This document shows, one piece after another, positions 52,501 through 61,113 of a stretch of 64,000 nucleotides of DNA. Position 1 is the stretch's first letter. Each line of letters starts with the position of its first letter. The notes beneath the pieces are model-generated. The model did not search any database. It worked only from the letters and a program-made list of their open reading frames with translations, and was not told the origin of the DNA. Both the position numbers and the translations under genes were made by a program. Source of the DNA: Mesorhizobium sp. ES1-4 (GTDB lineage: Bacteria; Pseudomonadota; Alphaproteobacteria; Rhizobiales; Rhizobiaceae); assembly GCF_020164745.1 (NCBI RefSeq), contig NZ_JAIUGV010000014.1:1-64000 (forward strand). The letters are read 5' to 3'.

Positions 52501-53271
52501 GAGAAGATCCGCTTTCGCGATATCCAGGCGCAGCCGCGCAAGATCATTTCTTCGCCGACATGGTCCGGTATCGAAAGCGAGAAGGTCTGCTACAATGCCG
52601 GCTATACCAACGTCCATGAACTGATCCCGTGGCGGACGTTGACCGGTCGCCAGCAACTCTACCAGGATCACCTCTGGATGCGGGCCTTCGGCGAAGGGCT
52701 CGTCACCTGGAAGCCGCCAGTCGATCTTAAGACGATCCCAGGCATCAAGGACGTCCGCCCCAACGGGCACAAGGAGATCGTCCTCAACTTCATCACGCCG
52801 CACCAGAAGTGGGGCATCCACTCCACCTACTCAGACAATCTCTTGATGCTGACGCTCAACCGTGGCGGCCCGGTGGTGTGGATCTCCGAGACTGATGCCA
52901 AGACGGCGGGCCTGGCCGACAATGACTGGGTCGAAGTCTTCAATGTCAATGGCGCGCTCACCGCGCGTGCCGTCGTTTCACAGCGGATCAAGCCGGGCAT
53001 GATGATGATGTATCACGCCCAGGAAAAGATCGTGAATACGCCCGGGTCGGAGATGACCGGCCATCGCGGCGGCATCCACAACTCGGTCACCAGAACGGTG
53101 CTGAAACCTACCCACATGATCGGGGGCTACGCGCAGCAGTCCTACGGCTTCAACTATTACGGCACCGTGGGTTCCAACCGCGATGAATTCATCGTCGTCC
53201 GCAAGATGGCCAATGTCGATTGGCTGGAAAGGCCGCTCGAGTCCGAAGCGCCGAAGGAGGCTGCAGAATGA
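49528..53271 (+). CDS. narG: Respiratory nitrate reductase alpha subunit
   Basis: NarG is the catalytic subunit on the cytoplasmic side of the membrane-bound nitrate reductase. The 1247-residue product is full length. The N-terminal cluster motif with its His ligand is visible in HGVNCTGSCSWKIYVKGG, the molybdenum Asp lies in SFYDWYCDLP, and AGSRYLSLMGG, NWPRNMFVWRSNLLGSSGKG and HGVMGKDLGPEG are typical. It lacks a cleavable signal, as expected. It overlaps narH by four bases. Confidence 0.97.
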   Translation: MSHFLDRLTFFRKTVDSFSDGHGIVTNEDRSWEDAYRKRWQHDKIVRSTHGVNCTGSCSWKIYVKGGIVTWETQQTDYPRTRPDLPNHEPRGCARGASYSWYLYSGARVKYPMIRGRLLKLWRAARAIMPPVAAWASIVKDADKRQSYVSIRGHGGFVRATWDEVNELIAAANAYTVKAHGPDRVIGFSPIPAMSMVSYAAGSRYLSLMGGVCMSFYDWYCDLPPASPQTWGEQTDVPESADWYNAGFIIVWGSNVPQTRTPDAHFYTEVRYKGTKSAVVSPDYAEATKFADIWLNPKQGTDAALALAMGHVILREYYVDRTVPYFDDYARKYTDLPFLVRLTERDGRFVPERLLRASELAGGLDESNNAEWKTVAIDETTDKLVSPRGSIGYRWGEGAKWNLEEKDGEGRSIRLRLTLAGKKSKIVPVDFPYFGGRATEHFVSTDHGEILTRNLPVRRIKLSDGSQVAVATVHDLMMANYGLDRGFGGDHAAKSYDEDVPFTPAWAERITGVNRDAIITVAREFATNAEKTNGRSMVILGAGVNHWYHMDMTYRGIINLLVFCGAIGQSGGGWSHYVGQEKLRPQTGWTPLAFALDWSRPPRHMNSTSFFYAQTDQWRYETLTAAEILSPTAPEGDWNKSFIDYNVRAERMGWLPSAPQLKQNPLSIAAKAKAAGLEPKDYVVKALKSGELELSCHDPDDPDNWPRNMFVWRSNLLGSSGKGHEYFLKHLLGTTHGVMGKDLGPEGAVRNTEVVWHETAPQGKLDLLITLDFRMSTTCVYSDIVLPTATWYEKNDLNTSDMHPFIHPLSAAVDPAWESRSDWEIYKSLAKAFSEVSPEVLGVEQDVVLTPIQHDSPAEMAQALDVKDWKLGEVEPIPGLTMPSVAVVTRDYPNLYAQFTALGPLMTKVGNGGKGIAWNTTHEVEALGALNGVHIKGAGKGLPKIETDIDAAEVILMLAPETNGEVAIKAWEALSEITGREHAHLALPKEDEKIRFRDIQAQPRKIISSPTWSGIESEKVCYNAGYTNVHELIPWRTLTGRQQLYQDHLWMRAFGEGLVTWKPPVDLKTIPGIKDVRPNGHKEIVLNFITPHQKWGIHSTYSDNLLMLTLNRGGPVVWISETDAKTAGLADNDWVEVFNVNGALTARAVVSQRIKPGMMMMYHAQEKIVNTPGSEMTGHRGGIHNSVTRTVLKPTHMIGGYAQQSYGFNYYGTVGSNRDEFIVVRKMANVDWLERPLESEAPKEAAE

Positions 53272-54794
53272 AAATCCGCGCTCAGATCGCCATGGTGCTG
53301 AACCTCGACAAGTGCATCGGCTGTCACACCTGCTCCGTCACCTGCAAGAACGTCTGGACCAACCGGGAAGGCGTCGAGTACGCCTGGTTCAACAATGTCG
53401 AGACCAAGCCTGGGGTGGGCTACCCTAAGGAGTGGGAAAATCAGAAGAAATGGAATGGTGGATGGCGCCGCAAGAAAAACGGCCGCATCGAGCCGAAGAT
53501 GGGCGCCAAATGGCGTATCCTTGCTAACATCTTTGCAAACCCCGATCTGCCGGAGATCGACGACTACTACGAGCCGTTCACCTTTGACTACCAGCATCTG
53601 CATACGGCGAAAGAATCGAAGGCTTTCCCCACGGCCCGCCCACGGTCGGCGATCACCGGCGAGCGCATGGAAAAGATCGAATGGGGCCCGAACTGGGAAG
53701 AGATCCTCGGCGGCGAGTTCGAGAAGCGTTCGAAGGACGTGAACTTCGAGGGCGTCCAGAAGGACATCTACGGCCAGTTCGAAAACACCTTCATGATGTA
53801 CCTGCCGCGGTTGTGCGAGCACTGCCTCAATCCGACCTGCGCGGCGGTATGCCCCTCGGGCGCCATCTACAAACGCGAGGAGGATGGCATCGTCCTGATC
53901 GACCAGGACAAATGCCGGGGATGGCGCATGTGCGTCTCCGGCTGCCCCTACAAGAAGATCTACTACAACTGGTCGTCGGGCAAATCGGAGAAGTGCATCT
54001 TCTGCTACCCCCGTATCGAGGCGGGGCAGCCGACGGTTTGTTCTGAAACCTGCGTCGGGCGCATTCGTTATCTCGGCGTGATCCTCTACGACGCCGACCG
54101 TATCGAGGCGGCTGCCAGCACTCCCGATGAGAAGGACCTCTATCAGGCGCAACTGGACGTTTTCCTCAATCCGAACGACCCGGCCGTCATCGCTCAGGCC
54201 CGCGCTGATGGGATACCCGACAACTGGCTGGAGGCGGCCAGATTGTCGCCAGTGTGGAAAATGGCGATGGAGTGGAAGATCGCCTTCCCCCTCCACCCCG
54301 AATACCGCACCCTGCCGATGGTGTGGTACGTACCACCGCTTTCGCCCATCCAATCAGCGGCGGCCGCAGGTAAGATGGGCGTCGACGGCGACATGCCCGA
54401 CGTGCGCAGCCTGCGCATCCCGCTCCAATACCTCGCCAATTTGCTGACCGCGGGCAAGGAAGAGCCTGTGGCTCTCGCGCTTGAACGCATGCTCGCGATG
54501 CGCAGCTACATGCGGGCAAAGACGATCGATGGTCGCCTTGACGAGTCGATTGCGGCGCGTGTCGGCCTGACGGGAACGGCCATCGATGAAATGTACAAGG
54601 TGATGGCGATCGCGAATTACGAGGATCGTTTCGTCATCCCGACGGCACACCGGGAATGGAGCGAGGACGCTCAGGACATGCGCGGCTCTTGTGGCTTCTC
54701 CTTTGGAAACGGCTGCTCGGGAGGTTCCACGGAGACCAACCTGTTTGGCACCAAGCAGACCAAGCGGTCAACAAACCCGATGGAGATCGTGTGA
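53268..54794 (+). CDS. narH: Respiratory nitrate reductase beta subunit
   Basis: NarH carries electrons through four clusters from NarI to NarG. The 508-residue product has CIGCHTCSVTCKN near the start, CEHCLNPTCAAVCPSGAIYKRE, and QDKCRGWRMCVSGCPYKKIYYNW, where Trp replaces a Cys as in the [3Fe-4S] site. A further set lies in CIFCYPRIEAGQPTVCSETCVGR. The start at 53268 overlaps narG (ATGA), and it ends in a TGATG junction with narJ. Confidence 0.97.
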   Translation: MKIRAQIAMVLNLDKCIGCHTCSVTCKNVWTNREGVEYAWFNNVETKPGVGYPKEWENQKKWNGGWRRKKNGRIEPKMGAKWRILANIFANPDLPEIDDYYEPFTFDYQHLHTAKESKAFPTARPRSAITGERMEKIEWGPNWEEILGGEFEKRSKDVNFEGVQKDIYGQFENTFMMYLPRLCEHCLNPTCAAVCPSGAIYKREEDGIVLIDQDKCRGWRMCVSGCPYKKIYYNWSSGKSEKCIFCYPRIEAGQPTVCSETCVGRIRYLGVILYDADRIEAAASTPDEKDLYQAQLDVFLNPNDPAVIAQARADGIPDNWLEAARLSPVWKMAMEWKIAFPLHPEYRTLPMVWYVPPLSPIQSAAAAGKMGVDGDMPDVRSLRIPLQYLANLLTAGKEEPVALALERMLAMRSYMRAKTIDGRLDESIAARVGLTGTAIDEMYKVMAIANYEDRFVIPTAHREWSEDAQDMRGSCGFSFGNGCSGGSTETNLFGTKQTKRSTNPMEIV

Positions 54795-55519
54795 TGACGG
54801 TGATGCTGTCGCACAAAACGTTCAAGGCGCTCTCGGCGCTCCTTGCCTATCCGACTGAGGAGCTTTCAGCAGCGATCCCGGAAATCACCGCCGCCCTCGC
54901 GGCTGAGAGGTTGGTATCGAACAACGCAATCGAGCAGCTTCATCCCTTACTTGGCGATCTGTGCCTTCTGAATCTGTACGACCTCCAGGAGCGGTACGTC
55001 GAGCTGTTCGACAAGACGCGCCGTCACTCATTGCACCTTTTCGAGCACATCCATGGTGAGAGTCGGGATCGTGGTCAGGCGATGGTCGATCTGGTCGAAC
55101 ATTATCAGCGTGCAGGGCTACTCGTCACGGCGAACGAACTGCCCGACTTCATACCTCTTTTCCTGGAGTTTCTTTCGGATCGTCCGCTCGACGAGGCGCG
55201 GGGCCTCCTCAAAGAGACCGCCCACATTTTCGCGCTGCTGGAAGAGCGGCTCGCCAAGCGAAACGGGGGGTATGCCGCCGTATTCGCGGCCCTACGCTCT
55301 ATCCTCAGCGAGCCCGCCGTGGCCGCGACTGCGCTCGACGACGACGAGCCGGAGGACTTGGCGGCCATTGATGCGGCTTGGGAAGAAACCGCCGTCACGT
55401 TCGGCCCAGGAAATGCGACCGACGGCTGTTCCGTTGATCGCTTGCGAATTCAGATGCGTGCCGCGCGCCGCGACGCACGGCACAATTTCGGGCCTGAAAT
55501 AGGGGGAAGCGATGTCTAA
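54794..55519 (+). CDS. narJ: Nitrate reductase assembly chaperone NarJ
   Basis: NarJ helps insert the molybdenum cofactor into NarG and is not part of the final enzyme. The 241-residue protein has the TorD/NarJ helix pattern: FKALSALLAYPTEEL, LYDLQERYVELFDKTRRHSLHLFEHIHGESRDRGQAMVDL and ANELPDFIPLFLEFL. The start shares one base with the narH stop. Confidence 0.95.
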   Translation: MTVMLSHKTFKALSALLAYPTEELSAAIPEITAALAAERLVSNNAIEQLHPLLGDLCLLNLYDLQERYVELFDKTRRHSLHLFEHIHGESRDRGQAMVDLVEHYQRAGLLVTANELPDFIPLFLEFLSDRPLDEARGLLKETAHIFALLEERLAKRNGGYAAVFAALRSILSEPAVAATALDDDEPEDLAAIDAAWEETAVTFGPGNATDGCSVDRLRIQMRAARRDARHNFGPEIGGSDV

Positions 55520-56288
55520 CATAATTAACGACGCGCTTTTTGGCTGGTATCCCTATTTCTGCCTGACAGTCTTCCTGCTCGGCAGCCTGACACGGTTCGA
55601 CCGCGAGCAGTACACGTGGAAGACGGGTTCCTCCCAACTGCTGCGGCGGCGCCAGCTTCGCTGGGGCTCCAATCTTTTCCATGTTGGCATCCTGGCAATT
55701 TTTGGCGGGCATTTCGTCGGCCTGCTGACGCCTATTTGGGTATTTGACGCTCTTGGCGTCTCGCACAGCTTCAAGCAGGGACTCGCTATCACCGTCGGAG
55801 GTATCGCAGGTATAGCCTGCTTCATCGGTGTAGCGCTTCTTGCTCACCGTAGGCTGTTTGATGCGCGCATCCGCAATACGTCTGCTCCCGGCGACATCGC
55901 AATTCTGTTGCTGCTCTGGCTGCAACTGACGCTTGGCCTTTCAACCATCTTCGTCTCGCTCGGTCACATGGACGGCCACGAGATGGTGAAATTCATGAAC
56001 TGGGCCCAGGGAATTCTAACCCTGCAGCCAGCCGCCGCAGCCTATGTCGCAGACGTCAATCCGATCTTTAAGGCGCATCTGCTGCTCGGCATGACGATCT
56101 TCCTGCTGTTCCCGTTCACACGGCTGGTCCACGTGTGGAGTGCGCCGATCTGGTATCTCGGCCGTCCTGGGTATCAGGTCGTGCGGACGCGTTTCGCGGA
56201 ACGCCGATCACCTGCGTCGGTGCCAACAGTCCGATCGTCCGAACCGGTGCGGCCTATTACCGTACCCGCGCACCAACCTGCGGAGTAG
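55512..56288 (+). CDS. narI: Nitrate reductase gamma subunit (cytochrome b)
   Basis: NarI takes electrons from quinol. The 258-residue protein has five membrane segments and the haem-ligating histidines: NLFHVGILAIFGGHFVGLLTP near the start, and GHMDGHEMV with FKAHLLLGMTIFLLFPFTRLVHVW later. The C-terminal ~35 residues are a Pro/Arg-rich extension. GGGGGA lies before the ATG, which is inside the end of narJ. Confidence 0.95.
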   Translation: MSNIINDALFGWYPYFCLTVFLLGSLTRFDREQYTWKTGSSQLLRRRQLRWGSNLFHVGILAIFGGHFVGLLTPIWVFDALGVSHSFKQGLAITVGGIAGIACFIGVALLAHRRLFDARIRNTSAPGDIAILLLLWLQLTLGLSTIFVSLGHMDGHEMVKFMNWAQGILTLQPAAAAYVADVNPIFKAHLLLGMTIFLLFPFTRLVHVWSAPIWYLGRPGYQVVRTRFAERRSPASVPTVRSSEPVRPITVPAHQPAE

Positions 56289-56291
56289 ATC

Positions 56292-57194
56292 ATGGCAGCG
56301 CTCGTCATCAATCACGCGACCGGCCGCGTTCCATCGTCCGAACACCCGCACGAACACCGACCTGCAGCCCCCGACACGGCGCCGTCCCGCGAGCGCGTCG
56401 CGATGCCCCCGGTCACTGTCAACGGCGTGGCGATATCGCGGAAGGCGATCGCCGCCGAGGTCCAGAACTTTCCTGCCCGCAATCCCGGTGAGGGCTGGCG
56501 TGCCGCAACCGGTGCGCTCGTCATTCGTGAGTTGCTCCTGCAACAGGCGAGGCGACTCGATATCGTTTCGGAGCAGAGGGTCGACCAGGATGGGCGCAGG
56601 GAGACCGTCGAGGATGCGCTGGTACGCGGGTTGATCGAGCGCGAGGTCCGGGTTCCGGAGGCGGATGAGAAGATGCTGCACCGTTTCTATCAGAACAATC
56701 TCCGCCGCTTCATGACGCCATCGCTTTGTGAGGTCGACCACATTCTCATCGGCGCGCGCCGCGATGAAGGCGAAGCCTTCGCCGCGGCGCGAGAAAAGGC
56801 GCTGTCGCTCAGATTGGCGCTGGAAACCGCGCCGGAGCGTTTTGCAGCTGTGGCGCGGGACTGCTCGGATTGCCCGTCTGGGACCATCGGCGGTAGTCTT
56901 GGCCAGATCGGGCCGGGCGACACCACGCCCGAGTTTGAAGCCGCTCTCGTCAATCTCGTCCCCGGGGACATTTCACCTCCGGTAGAGACTCCCTATGGCG
57001 TCCATCTCATCCGTCTGACGCGGCGGATCGAGGGCCGCCAGCTCCCATACGAGGTCGTGCGGGAGCGCATCGCCTCGTACCTGGCCGAGCATGTCAGTCG
57101 GCAGGCGAGCGCGCAATACGTGTCTCTTCTTGTCGGGCAGGCGAATATCAGCGGTATCGAGATCGACGGCTCATCAACGCCATTGGTACAGTGA
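56292..57194 (+). CDS. Parvulin-type peptidyl-prolyl isomerase of the nar operon
   Basis: The 300-residue protein has an N-terminal SurA/NifM-like helical part (VNGVAISRKAIAAEVQNFPA; ALVIRELLLQQARRLDI) and a rotamase domain at about 150-245 (FMTPSLCEVDHILIGARRDEGEAF; PERFAAVARDCSDCPSGTIGGSLGQIGPGDTTPEFEAALVNL; PVETPYGVHLIRLTRRI). No signal peptide is seen, so it should act in the cytoplasm. Its place three bases after narI suggests help in folding the Nar complex, as known for parvulins encoded with narGHJI in other alphaproteobacteria. Confidence 0.92.
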   Translation: MAALVINHATGRVPSSEHPHEHRPAAPDTAPSRERVAMPPVTVNGVAISRKAIAAEVQNFPARNPGEGWRAATGALVIRELLLQQARRLDIVSEQRVDQDGRRETVEDALVRGLIEREVRVPEADEKMLHRFYQNNLRRFMTPSLCEVDHILIGARRDEGEAFAAAREKALSLRLALETAPERFAAVARDCSDCPSGTIGGSLGQIGPGDTTPEFEAALVNLVPGDISPPVETPYGVHLIRLTRRIEGRQLPYEVVRERIASYLAEHVSRQASAQYVSLLVGQANISGIEIDGSSTPLVQ

Positions 57195-57204
57195 GGATAA
57201 TGCG

Positions 57205-57489
57205 ATGCTCGGAAACCTCATCGCCTCGCTCGACGATCCAAAAGTCGCAATGGCGCTCTTCGCAGCGTTCGATGAGCCTGTCTTGCTGGCCCGCCTGGCT
57301 GCGGCGGCTGACGCGTCCGGTCGCTTGCCGTCCGAGATCGTCGGCGCGGCCGTTCGCAATTTCGTGGATACAGCATCTGAGGATCATTGGACCCAATTGA
57401 TAGGGCTCATGAATCGAGCGAAGGATCCTGGCCTCGCGGCGATGCGTGCAATTCTCGAAAAGTCCCTGCCGGGGACCAAGGGGATTTGA
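57205..57489 (+). CDS. Small helical protein of the nar operon
   Basis: The 94-residue product is helical throughout (LIASLDDPKVAMALFAAFDEPVLLARLAAAADASG; IVGAAVRNFVDTASEDHWTQLIGLMNRAKDPGLAAMRAILEKSL). I recall similar hypothetical proteins in nar operons of related bacteria, but no function. It lies 10 bases after the isomerase gene and two bases before moeA, so it is part of the operon. Confidence 0.75.
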   Translation: MLGNLIASLDDPKVAMALFAAFDEPVLLARLAAAADASGRLPSEIVGAAVRNFVDTASEDHWTQLIGLMNRAKDPGLAAMRAILEKSLPGTKGI

Positions 57490-57491
57490 CG

Positions 57492-58736
57492 ATGGGTGCG
57501 CTAGGCAAGAGCTGCTTCCACCCAAGCGTGCAGACAATGTCGTTTGAAACCGCACGAAATGTTGCCGTCGCGCTTACCCAACCGCTTACCAGGCAGGAGG
57601 ACGTGCCGTTGGCGCGTGCCTTGGGACGCATCTCGGCCGCGAAGGTTCGCGCTCGGAGTGCACTTCCCTCATTCGATCAGGCGGCGATGGACGGATATGC
57701 CTTCCGCTCAGGCGAGAAGGGCCTCTCTATGGTCCTGCCCATTGCCGGGCGCACGTGCGCTGGTGACAAGCCGGGTGTACTGGCGCGCGGGACAGCCCAT
57801 CGCATTATGACCGGCGCCGCATTGCCGGCCGGCGCGGATACCGTCGTTATGCAGGAGCATGCAACCCGGAGAGGCGATTGCGTGCAGTTTGGCCTCGACA
57901 TAGAAACCGGCACGCACATTCGACGGTCTGGCGAGGACGTAAAACGGGGAACAACTGTCCTCCAGCCTGGCTGTGTGATCGGCTGGCCCGAGGTTGCGCT
58001 TCTAAGCGCGCTCGGTATTGCGACCGTTTCGGTTGCCCGTCCCTTGCGGATCGTGGTGCTTGCGACCGGATCAGAGCTCCGGGACGTAGGCGAGGCGCTT
58101 CCGCCTGGCGCAATCTACAATAGCAATGGCCCCATGCTCAGCGCGCTGCTGACGGGGCCGAACGCACATGTTACCTCCCTGACCGTCCGTGACGATCTCG
58201 ATGCCACTACGCACGCGCTCGAAAGCATAGCGGGATCGGCCGACCTCATCGTCGCGACTGCGGGGATGTCAGTGGGGGAAGAAGACCATGTGCGAGATGC
58301 CGTCATACTTGCCGGAGGCGACCTCGACATCGTCAGGGTGGCGATGAAGCCCGGCAAGCCGCTGGCGATCGGCACGCTTGCAGGCGCCTATTTCATAGGG
58401 CTCCCAGGCAACCCGCAAGCCGCAGCATTTGGCGCGCTCGCTTTCGTGCGCCCGATGATGGATGCACTTCTCGGTCGGTCTCCGGCGAACCGCACTACGG
58501 CCGAGATGGCGTTCACATATCCCCGCAAGCTGGATCGAACTGAACTGCTGCCGGTCCGCTTGAATATTGAGCAGGGCAGGTTGATCGCACACCGTAGTGG
58601 GCCGGCAGGCTCGCACAGAATGATGCCACTTCTGGCCGCCGACGCAGTGGCCGTTGTTCCAGGCGCTGCGACGCCCATGCAGGCCGGCAATTGTCTGGAA
58701 GTATTGCCCTTCAGCCGAACTTGCCCGAGCGGATGA
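57492..58736 (+). CDS. moeA: Molybdopterin molybdenumtransferase
   Basis: MoeA inserts molybdate into adenylated molybdopterin. The 414-residue product shows SFDQAAMDGYAFRS (active-site loop), IMTGAALPAGADTVVMQE, IVVLATGSELRDVGEALPPGAIYNSNGPML, IVATAGMSVGEEDHV and GLPGNPQAAAFGALAF. It is the nar-linked copy of a housekeeping function and complements mog at 36.6 kb. Confidence 0.94.
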   Translation: MGALGKSCFHPSVQTMSFETARNVAVALTQPLTRQEDVPLARALGRISAAKVRARSALPSFDQAAMDGYAFRSGEKGLSMVLPIAGRTCAGDKPGVLARGTAHRIMTGAALPAGADTVVMQEHATRRGDCVQFGLDIETGTHIRRSGEDVKRGTTVLQPGCVIGWPEVALLSALGIATVSVARPLRIVVLATGSELRDVGEALPPGAIYNSNGPMLSALLTGPNAHVTSLTVRDDLDATTHALESIAGSADLIVATAGMSVGEEDHVRDAVILAGGDLDIVRVAMKPGKPLAIGTLAGAYFIGLPGNPQAAAFGALAFVRPMMDALLGRSPANRTTAEMAFTYPRKLDRTELLPVRLNIEQGRLIAHRSGPAGSHRMMPLLAADAVAVVPGAATPMQAGNCLEVLPFSRTCPSG

Positions 58737-58828
58737 GCGATGCGGTCAACGCGAAATGGTCCAGCTTCTCTCGGGGGCCAGCCCAAGACGAGGCCGACAA
58801 TCGAAACCCCCGCCTAAGGAATTCCGAT

Positions 58829-59362
58829 ATGCAGAGCAATACAAGCCATCCCATGACTGCCATCGTCTATTCTGATGGTCCGCGATTCGAGACGGTCCTG
58901 CGCGAAGTCACAGCTGCTATGGCCGACCAGGGAATGAGACTGGCCGGTTTGGTTCAACACAGCCGCCCAAATCCCGATCGCCGGAAATGCGACATGCTCT
59001 TGCAGGATCTCGCGATGGGAGAACTTCATTTGATATCGGATGATCGCGGCGCCCACGCCAGCGGCTGCGTCTTAAACACGGATCGGTTGCTGCGCGCGTG
59101 TGAGACGGCGCAGGCCGGACTATCGGATCGAACCGACCTTCTCGTACTCTGCAAATTCGGAAAAGCCGAGGCTGAAGGCGGTGGTTTCAGAACTTTGATT
59201 GCAAAAGCGCTTGAGCTTTCAGTTCCTGTTTTGATTGGCGTGCCCCTCATCAATCTGTCGCCGTTCAGGGAATTTTCGGCAGGGTTCGCACGGGAAATCG
59301 ATGTGACCGAGTTCGGCATCGATTGGCGCCCCGTTGCGGCTGACCTTGCGCCTCAAATCTAG
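58829..59362 (+). CDS. DUF2478 family nucleotide-binding protein
   Basis: The 177-residue protein belongs to DUF2478, a P-loop-related family found with molybdenum transport and cofactor genes: MTAIVYSDGPRFETVLREV, GMRLAGLVQHSRP, CDMLLQDLAMGE, DLLVLCKFGKAEAEGGGFR and PVLIGVPLINLSPFREF. I prefer the ATG at 58829 because AAGGA precedes it; the frame is open from an ATG at 58733 that overlaps moeA and is a possible coupled start. It closes the nar-moeA operon. Confidence 0.82.
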   Translation: MQSNTSHPMTAIVYSDGPRFETVLREVTAAMADQGMRLAGLVQHSRPNPDRRKCDMLLQDLAMGELHLISDDRGAHASGCVLNTDRLLRACETAQAGLSDRTDLLVLCKFGKAEAEGGGFRTLIAKALELSVPVLIGVPLINLSPFREFSAGFAREIDVTEFGIDWRPVAADLAPQI

Positions 59363-59404
59363 TCCGGTTTGAATTTCGTTCTGGCCCATCGAGAGGACCA
59401 GGAC

Positions 59405-59662
59405 ATGAAGTGCAGCCATTTCTCTGAAGAGCAGATCAATTGAATTTTGAACAAGCATGAGGGGGGCGGTCGCCGATCTGGTGCGGAAGCACGGCGTCAG
59501 CGATGCTTCGATCTATAACTTGAAGGCCGCTTCAGCGGGATGAATGTCTCCGAGGCTGGGCGACAGGGAGCTGAGGGCGAGAACACGCGGCTGAAGCGGG
59601 TTCTGGCCGACGCCATGCTCGACAATTCCGCGTTGGAGGATCTCGTGGGAAAGAAATGGTGA
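59405..59662 (+). pseudogene. IS3-family OrfA remnant
   Basis: The sequence follows an IS3/IS407-type OrfA: MKCSHFSEEQIN, then (shifted frame) VADLVRKHGVSDASIYNLKA and NTRLKRVLADAMLDNSALEDLVGKKW to a stop. There is an early stop after EEQIN, a frameshift and a second stop, so it is dead. No OrfB is recognisable after it. Confidence 0.8.
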
Positions 59663-60276
59663 TGCCCGTCCAGGTGCGACCAAGCACGCAGATCAGGTGA
59701 TCGAACGAGAGGCGGCCCGGGCCAACGGCAATGGGCGATTGCGGCTCGTGGGCGTCGGTTTCATAGGTAGCTCGCATTGGGGGATATTCTTTAGCTCATC
59801 GCCGAGCTGACCCCGGCCCAGGCCATGGCGCGGTAGTCTACGACCTGGCTGAGGCTCTGCCTGATGACCGAGAAGTAAGACGAGACGTCTATACCTCGCG
59901 GCACGAACAGGCTGTGGCGCCGGATGTGGCAGATCTCGCGCACGAGTCTGTGCGGTCGGGACGATCCGCCACCTCGATGTCGATGGCCGACAGGATCCGG
60001 AAAGACAATTGGCTAAAGGCCTGCGCGATCGGCGTGGAGCAGATCGCGCCGGTTGGATCGCCGCTGTCGAGGGCCGACATGCGCCGCCGCCATAACATCG
60101 GCACGGGTGGCGCCGGCACCAGGTACCGCACTAGACCAATGCCACTTCGCATTTATGCGAGTTGGTGTTGACGACAACAGTGGCAGCACGGCGATTACCT
60201 CGCCCAGTGCTAAGCCCATGAGTCGACGATTCGCCAAGCGATCTACTTAGCTGAATTCGTCATTAACGTTGGGCGG
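59663..60276. other. Intergenic stretch between IS3 debris and ric
   Basis: No gene recognised. Minus-strand 59889-60152 and plus-strand 59914-60171 frames overlap each other and lack motifs or good ribosome-binding sites. The stretch is probably decayed mobile DNA. Confidence 0.35.
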
Positions 60277-60972
60277 CTAGGTGCGGCTTTCCGTTGCCGC
60301 GAACTGCGGAAACAGGATGTTGTTCTCTAGGTGGATATGCTCCATCAGGTCCTCGGCAAGTTGGGCCGTTCCGACGTATAGCGCCTGCCAGGAGCGGCAG
60401 GCTCCGTCGGGCGTGGCGAAGTCGTCGGTGAGGCTTTCGATGAGCCGAAGCAAGGTGCCCTGGTCGTCGTGCTCGTGCCGCAGTTCCGAAATTGGGATAT
60501 CGAACTTGCCATTGGCCCACTGCCGCATTGCCGGAAACAGAATGGCCTCTTCCTTGGCCATGTGCTGCTCCAGTTCGCTCTGCATCTGCTGTAACGCATC
60601 TGAAAGGCCGGCCGGCACCTTCGGATGCTCGGGATGCACCGCCTCAACCTTACGCGACAGCGCGATGAGCTCGGGCAGAGTGCGGCGGTGCGCCTCGTGG
60701 TAGCAGGCTTCGATGTGGTCGATCAGTTCGTTGCTGTCCATCGAAGCCGGTGCGGCTGTTTCCCCGGCGCCAGTACCAAGTGCCTCCAACGCATGTTCAA
60801 GCTCGTCGGGATCGACTCCGCGCCGGTGGGCGGCGGCGTCGAGGGTGAGATCGCCGTTGCAGCAGAAGTCGATCTTGAACCTGCGCAATACGGCAGTGGC
60901 GCCAGGCAGGGTAGCGGCTATGTCGCCGACGGTGCGCTCCCATAGTTCTGGAATTGGGAATTGAGTGTTCAT
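60277..60972 (-). CDS. ric: Ric/ScdA, di-iron protein for iron-sulfur cluster repair
   Basis: Ric (YtfE/ScdA) repairs iron-sulfur clusters damaged by NO or oxidants. The 231-residue product starts with the DUF542/ScdA_N domain (TVGDIAATLPGATAVLRRFKIDFCCNGDLTLDAAA) and continues with a hemerythrin domain whose iron ligands are visible: HIEACYHEAHRRTLPEL, HMAKEEAILFP, LRHEHDDQG and HIHLENNILFP. The start at 60972 is set by homology; the longer frame crosses the operator at 61098. It is monocistronic. Confidence 0.93.
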   Translation of the reverse strand: MNTQFPIPELWERTVGDIAATLPGATAVLRRFKIDFCCNGDLTLDAAAHRRGVDPDELEHALEALGTGAGETAAPASMDSNELIDHIEACYHEAHRRTLPELIALSRKVEAVHPEHPKVPAGLSDALQQMQSELEQHMAKEEAILFPAMRQWANGKFDIPISELRHEHDDQGTLLRLIESLTDDFATPDGACRSWQALYVGTAQLAEDLMEHIHLENNILFPQFAATESRT

Positions 60973-61097
60973 GACGAAGCTCCATGCGTGTTCAACGGCC
61001 TTGAAAATCAGAGCGGACTCATCCGACGCAACGCACCATTGAGGCCGAAATACTGCAAACCGTTCAGCCATGAATTGCCCAGATAAAGGTTCGGGTC

Positions 61098-61113
61098 TTT
61101 GCGCTGGAACAAA
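61098..61113. promoter_or_regulatory. NnrR/FNR-type operator of ric
   Basis: TTTGCGCTGGAACAAA (TTG-N8-CAA). Its centre is about 133 bp before the ric start on the minus strand. Confidence 0.7.

Noticed and set aside
53157..54353. 398-codon minus-strand frame
   Set aside because: Antisense to narG and narH; no motif.
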